From contig CM022667.1 in NCBI GenBank assembly GCA_012295275.1, forward strand, positions 6,733,832 through 6,797,831: a stretch of DNA of 64,000 nt, read 5' to 3'. The position numbers and the translations under genes are program-made. This DNA is from Chrysomallon squamiferum. Lineage: Eukaryota; Mollusca; Gastropoda; Neomphalida; Peltospiridae. The notes under the pieces are model-generated. The model did not search any database, had not been told where the DNA came from, and saw only the letters and a program-made list of their open reading frames with translations. Numbering within the stretch: position 1 is the first letter of the stretch; each line of letters begins with the position of its first letter. Below are positions 60,850 to 64,000 of the stretch, piece by piece.

Positions 60850-63800
60850 GTTATTATTGTTATTATTATTGTTATTATTATTTTATTATTGTTATTATTA
60901 TTGTTGTTATTATTGTTATTATTATTATTATTGTTGTTATTATTGTTATTATTGTTATTATTATTGTTGTTATAATCACTGCATTAAGATTATTATTATT
61001 ATTATTATTATTAACTGCTCACATTATTATTGTTATTATTATTGTTGTTATTACTGTTATTACTGTTTTCAGGTGCCAAGCCGTTTGAGTGTAATCACTG
61101 CAGTCTGAGACAGCCTGCCGACAACTGCTCACAGGAAGGCAATTCTCATGTTGTCTCACTTTCTGGTTCAATCATACTGTTTTCTCATGTTTCAGCAAGT
61201 AGTATTTTCTAAACAACTGGTTCAATCATCTGTTTTCAGCCTGTTTGACAAGCCCTTTTCAAACAACTGGTTCAATCCTCATTTCCGACACAGGTCACTT
61301 TCTGGTTTAATCATACTGTTTTCTCATGTTTCAGCAAGTAGTGTTTTCTGTGCAACTAGTTAAATCTACTGTTTTTCTAACATCTAATAAATAATATGCT
61401 CTAATCAACTGCCTCAAACATTGTAGTGGGTTGTTTTTTTGTTTTTATTTAAATTTAAAAATTTATTTTCCGTAAGAGGAGATGATGTTAAAGCATGTTG
61501 AATATTGTTGTTGAGCTCTAAGTCTGATTTTCAGGTCTGATTCAGCAGCCTCCCAGAAACAACCAGGTGTTCAGTACTTACCTGGAGGAAGCCGGCACGG
61601 TTGACCGACCTTACAAATGTACTTACTGTCGTCGTGGTTTCAAAAAGTCCAGTCACCTCAAACAACACGTCAGATCTCACACAGGTTCTTTATTTTTCTC
61701 ATTATTTGTCACATTTTAACTTGCACGCAAAACAGTTACTGTATGTGAAAAATGAATATAAATATACAAAGATTAAAAATGTTTAAAAATATGTGTTACA
61801 GAAGAGAAACCATTTCGATGTAACCAGTGTATGAGGTTGTTTAAGTATGTGTATATTAATATACAAAGATAAAAATGTTTTTAAATGTGTGTTACAGGAG
61901 AGAAACCGTTTCGGTGTAACCAGTGTATGAGGTCATTTAAGTGTGTATATAAATATACAAAGATAAAAATGTTTAAAAATGTGTGTTACAGGAGAGAAAC
62001 CGTTTCGGTGTAACCAGTGTATGAGGTCGTTTGTGAGCAGTGGGGTGCTGAAGGCTCACTCCCGCACTCACACCGGCGTCAAGTCTTACAAGTGTCTCAT
62101 CTGTGACAACATGTTCACCACCAACGGCAGCCTGAAGCGTCACATGTCCACTCACAGCGAGGTCCGTCCATTCATGTGTCCGTACTGCCAGAAGACTTTC
62201 AAAACCTCCGTGAACTGCAAGAAACACATGAAGACACACAGGTAGCACTGATCATTTACATCCTGCGTTTCTCGTTAATAATCACAAAGACTTCTTTGTA
62301 ACCAGTGAAATTTTTTTACCTATTTAATGTATATTAGATTTTAATGTATCTATATTTTAGTGCGTAAAAATAGAGATATAAAAAAGAATTATTCATTAAT
62401 TATAGACAACTTTAAAGTTTGTAGTAGATAATTCAGGAATATAAATTTCAAACTGGTTCTTTTCTTTTCTTCTGTGATTGTATGTCAAAGGCAGATTTCA
62501 CAGAAATAAAAACAAAACAAATGTTGTATAAAAATTTCAGAATGAACAAAACAAATGTTATATAAAAATTTCAGAACAAAGAAAACAAATGTTAAAAAAA
62601 TTTCAGAATGAACAAAGAAAACAAATGTTATATAAAAATTTCAGAATGAACAAAGAAAACAAATGTTATATAAAAATTTCAGAATGAACAAAGAAAACAA
62701 ATGTTATATAAAAATTTCAGAATGAACAAAGAAAACAAATGTTATATAAATTTCAGAATGAACAAAGAAAACAAATGTTATATAAATTTCAGAATGAACA
62801 AAGAAAACAAATATTATATAAATTTCAGACATGAGAAAAGAAAACAAGTGTTGTATAAATTTCAGACATGAGCAAACAAAACAAATGTATAAATTTCAGA
62901 ATAAACAAAACATTGTATAAATTTCAGAATAAACAAAACAAATGTTATATATAAAATTTCAGACATGAGTAAACAAATATTGTATAAATTTCAGAATGAA
63001 CAAAACAAATGTTATATATAAAATTTCAGAATGAATAAAGAAAACAAATGTTGTATAAATATTTCAGACATGAGTAAACAAAACAAGTGTTGTATAATTT
63101 CAGACATGAGTAAACAAATGTTGTATAAATATTTCAGAACAAACAAAACAAGTGTTGTATAATATTTCAGAACAAACAAAACAAGTGTTGTATAATATTT
63201 CAGACATGAGTTGGCTCTCCAGGCGCTGCAGTCAGACGATCCTGAACTTCAGCAGGCCGCTGAGGACTCCGCCAACGCGCAGATGCCGATGGACAACGCC
63301 ATGACTCAACCACAGACACCAGCAGACCTGTCAGCCCTGCAGCACCAAGACATCGGCAACACCACCACCATCACGCAGCAGGACGTGGTTACCACGACAA
63401 CGATGGGACAGCAGGAGATGCAGACAAACCAGGTGTTGAGTCAGACAGGACTGCAAGATGAGCTGAATGCAAACACAACTCTACAGCAACAACTACACAA
63501 CTTCAACCAGCAGGTTTAAAAACTGTTTATTAATTGATTTATTCAGTAAATATGTTCACAAAAACATTTCAGATATGTAATATCTACATGCACAAACACA
63601 CACACAGATACACACATTTACAGACACACAACAGTTATGAAATGTGAAAGAAAGTTTAGAGTAAAAGTTTATTGTTTGTTTTAATTGTAGAAAGATTTCT
63701 TACAGGTGTTCGTGCAGCCCAGTTTCACTCAGGGTTTTATCGGTGGTCAGCAGAATTTTAGCCAAATCAACGGTCAGTTTTCACACACTGTCACGTCCAC

Positions 63801-63936
63801 TCTGAATGGCAGTTTGGGTGTGGCCAGTCTGGGCGGTCAGATGACCACACCTCTTGGTAGCCAGGCAACGAATGCACTGAACAATCAGATCAGTGGTCAG
63901 CTCAGTTCACTGAGTCACAGTCAGTTTGATATACAG
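53439..63936 (+). CDS. ZNF236: ZNF236-like multi-C2H2 zinc-finger protein (5' part; continues past window)
   Basis: Fifteen exons seen: 53439-53490, 55517-55824, 56283-56582, 56835-56968, 57347-57474, 57900-58057, 58342-58464, 58887-59042, 59442-59654, 60113-60371, 61073-61198 (uncertain), 61535-61684, 61992-62241, 63204-63513, 63691-63936, giving 971 codons so far; vertebrate ZNF236 is about 1,845 residues. C2H2 fingers: four in exon 3 (the fourth split into exon 4), one in exon 4, one in 5, two in 6 (second split into 7), one in 7, three in 10, a damaged one in 11, one in 12, three in 13. Diagnostic blocks: [89 protein letters not shown]. Gln/Thr-rich linkers follow in exons 14-15. Known family: a nuclear, probably DNA-binding regulator. 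The start ATG fits a short first exon ([14 protein letters not shown]). The gene runs off the right edge. Confidence 0.93.
53648..53698. repeat. 13-bp perfect inverted repeat, 25-base loop
   Basis: TATTCCTACTCCA at 53,648-53,660 is matched by its exact reverse complement at 53,686-53,698, in ZNF236 intron 1. It could form a hairpin or be the remnant ends of a small mobile element; no target-site duplication is obvious. Confidence 0.8.
55960..56275. repeat. Degenerate ACT/ATT trinucleotide tract
   Basis: Imperfect (ACT)n/(ACC)n tract filling the intron before exon 3 of ZNF236, up to a few bases from the acceptor at 56,282. Confidence 0.85.
56946..57185. repeat. 76-bp tandem repeat containing copies of the exon 4 3' end and donor
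   Basis: The last 23 bases of ZNF236 exon 4 (from ATGAAACAACACTAC) plus donor recur at 57,022-57,044 and 57,098-57,120, each followed by GTGAC instead of GTGAG. A third partial copy trails off near 57,180. Confidence 0.9.
57482..57700. repeat. 37-bp tandem repeat, about 6 copies
   Basis: Units of CTCAGTGAATTACTTTAATT and AACATCATACATTTG begin 7 bases after the exon 5 donor of ZNF236. Copies differ at one or two bases. Confidence 0.95.
58500..58886. repeat. GT-rich and TTGTTGATAAGTTGATG minisatellite with embedded exon copy
   Basis: Fills the intron between ZNF236 exons 7 and 8. Includes a copy of the exon 8 acceptor and first 18 exon bases at 58,745-58,767. Minus-strand Thr/Tyr/His-rich reading frames here are repeat artefacts. 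Confidence 0.95.
60721..61060. repeat. Long (TTG/TTA)n trinucleotide repeat
   Basis: Over 300 bases of TTG and TTA units directly upstream of the exon 11 acceptor; a shorter version (60,050-60,106) forms the pyrimidine tract before exon 10. The poly-leucine reading frames through both are artefacts. Confidence 0.95.
61765..62035. repeat. About 95-bp tandem triplication of the exon 13 acceptor and first finger half
   Basis: Acceptor plus GAGAAACCGTTTCGGTGTAA-like sequence occurs three times, with exon-like starts at 61,802, 61,898 and 61,992. Only the last continues into a full exon. The upstream two encode FRCNQCMR then run into repeat sequence. Confidence 0.93.
62500..63203. repeat. About 35-bp minisatellite carrying the exon 14 acceptor, about 19 extra copies
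   Basis: Units of GAACAAAGAAAACAAATGTT and ATATAAAAATTTCAGAAT, or a form ending ATTTCAGACATGAG. The final copy is the true acceptor and start of ZNF236 exon 14 (63,204). Confidence 0.95.
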
Positions 63937-64000
63937 GTAAACAGTTCTTTATCTACCTGTGTCTGTGTGTCTGTGTGTGTGTGTTTCTACCTAACAGTTT

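Noticed and set aside
60056-61108. Poly-leucine 'proteins' and poly-glutamine on the other strand
   Set aside because: Translations of TTG/TTA microsatellites that serve as pyrimidine tracts before exons 10 and 11 of ZNF236.

Overview
The window looks like nuclear DNA from an invertebrate animal. Genes are split into many short exons with GT-AG introns, the sequence is very AT-rich and full of micro- and minisatellites, and there are no operons. The conserved genes (TANGO6, SPIDR, ZNF236) are animal genes. A lophotrochozoan, perhaps a mollusc, is my guess rather than something the sequence proves.

Layout. (1) Positions 56-182 (+): the terminal exon of a cysteine-rich, VWC-like protein that begins off the left edge. 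(2) 503-11,349 (-): a TANGO6/Rtp1-like gene in 16 coding exons, tail to tail with (1), with non-coding 5' exons up to about 12,150. As printed it carries three single-base frameshifts, each at an A-run. (3) 13,685-41,059 (-): a tandem cluster of small secreted ML-domain (NPC2/GM2-activator fold) genes. There are five gene bodies (called A-E here), all with five coding exons and intron phases 1,1,1,0, plus two extra copies of the gene E first exon that lack exons 2-5. The cluster is built from three duplicated units (about 16.93-23.21, 23.21-30.56 and 30.56-41.2 kb). (4) 42,308-51,957 (+): a complete SPIDR-like gene (19 exons), head to head with gene E. (5) 53,439 to beyond 64,000 (+): the 5' half of a ZNF236-like multi-zinc-finger gene (15 exons seen, 16 intact C2H2 fingers and one damaged one).

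The most unusual part is the ML cluster. Coding exons, notably exon 4, differ between copies more than the flanking introns and almost only at amino-acid-changing sites. First exons have been duplicated as detachable modules whose splice phase fits the next gene's exon 2, and two intronic or flanking minisatellites have expanded to different sizes in each unit. These are the marks of a fast-evolving secreted lipid-binding family. The second theme is in ZNF236: four tandem repeats have copied splice sites with pieces of exon into introns, making arrays of decoy splice sites.

Exon coordinates were derived by reading splice sites, frames and phases by eye. No alignment or database search was run, and family assignments rest on recalled conserved motifs.
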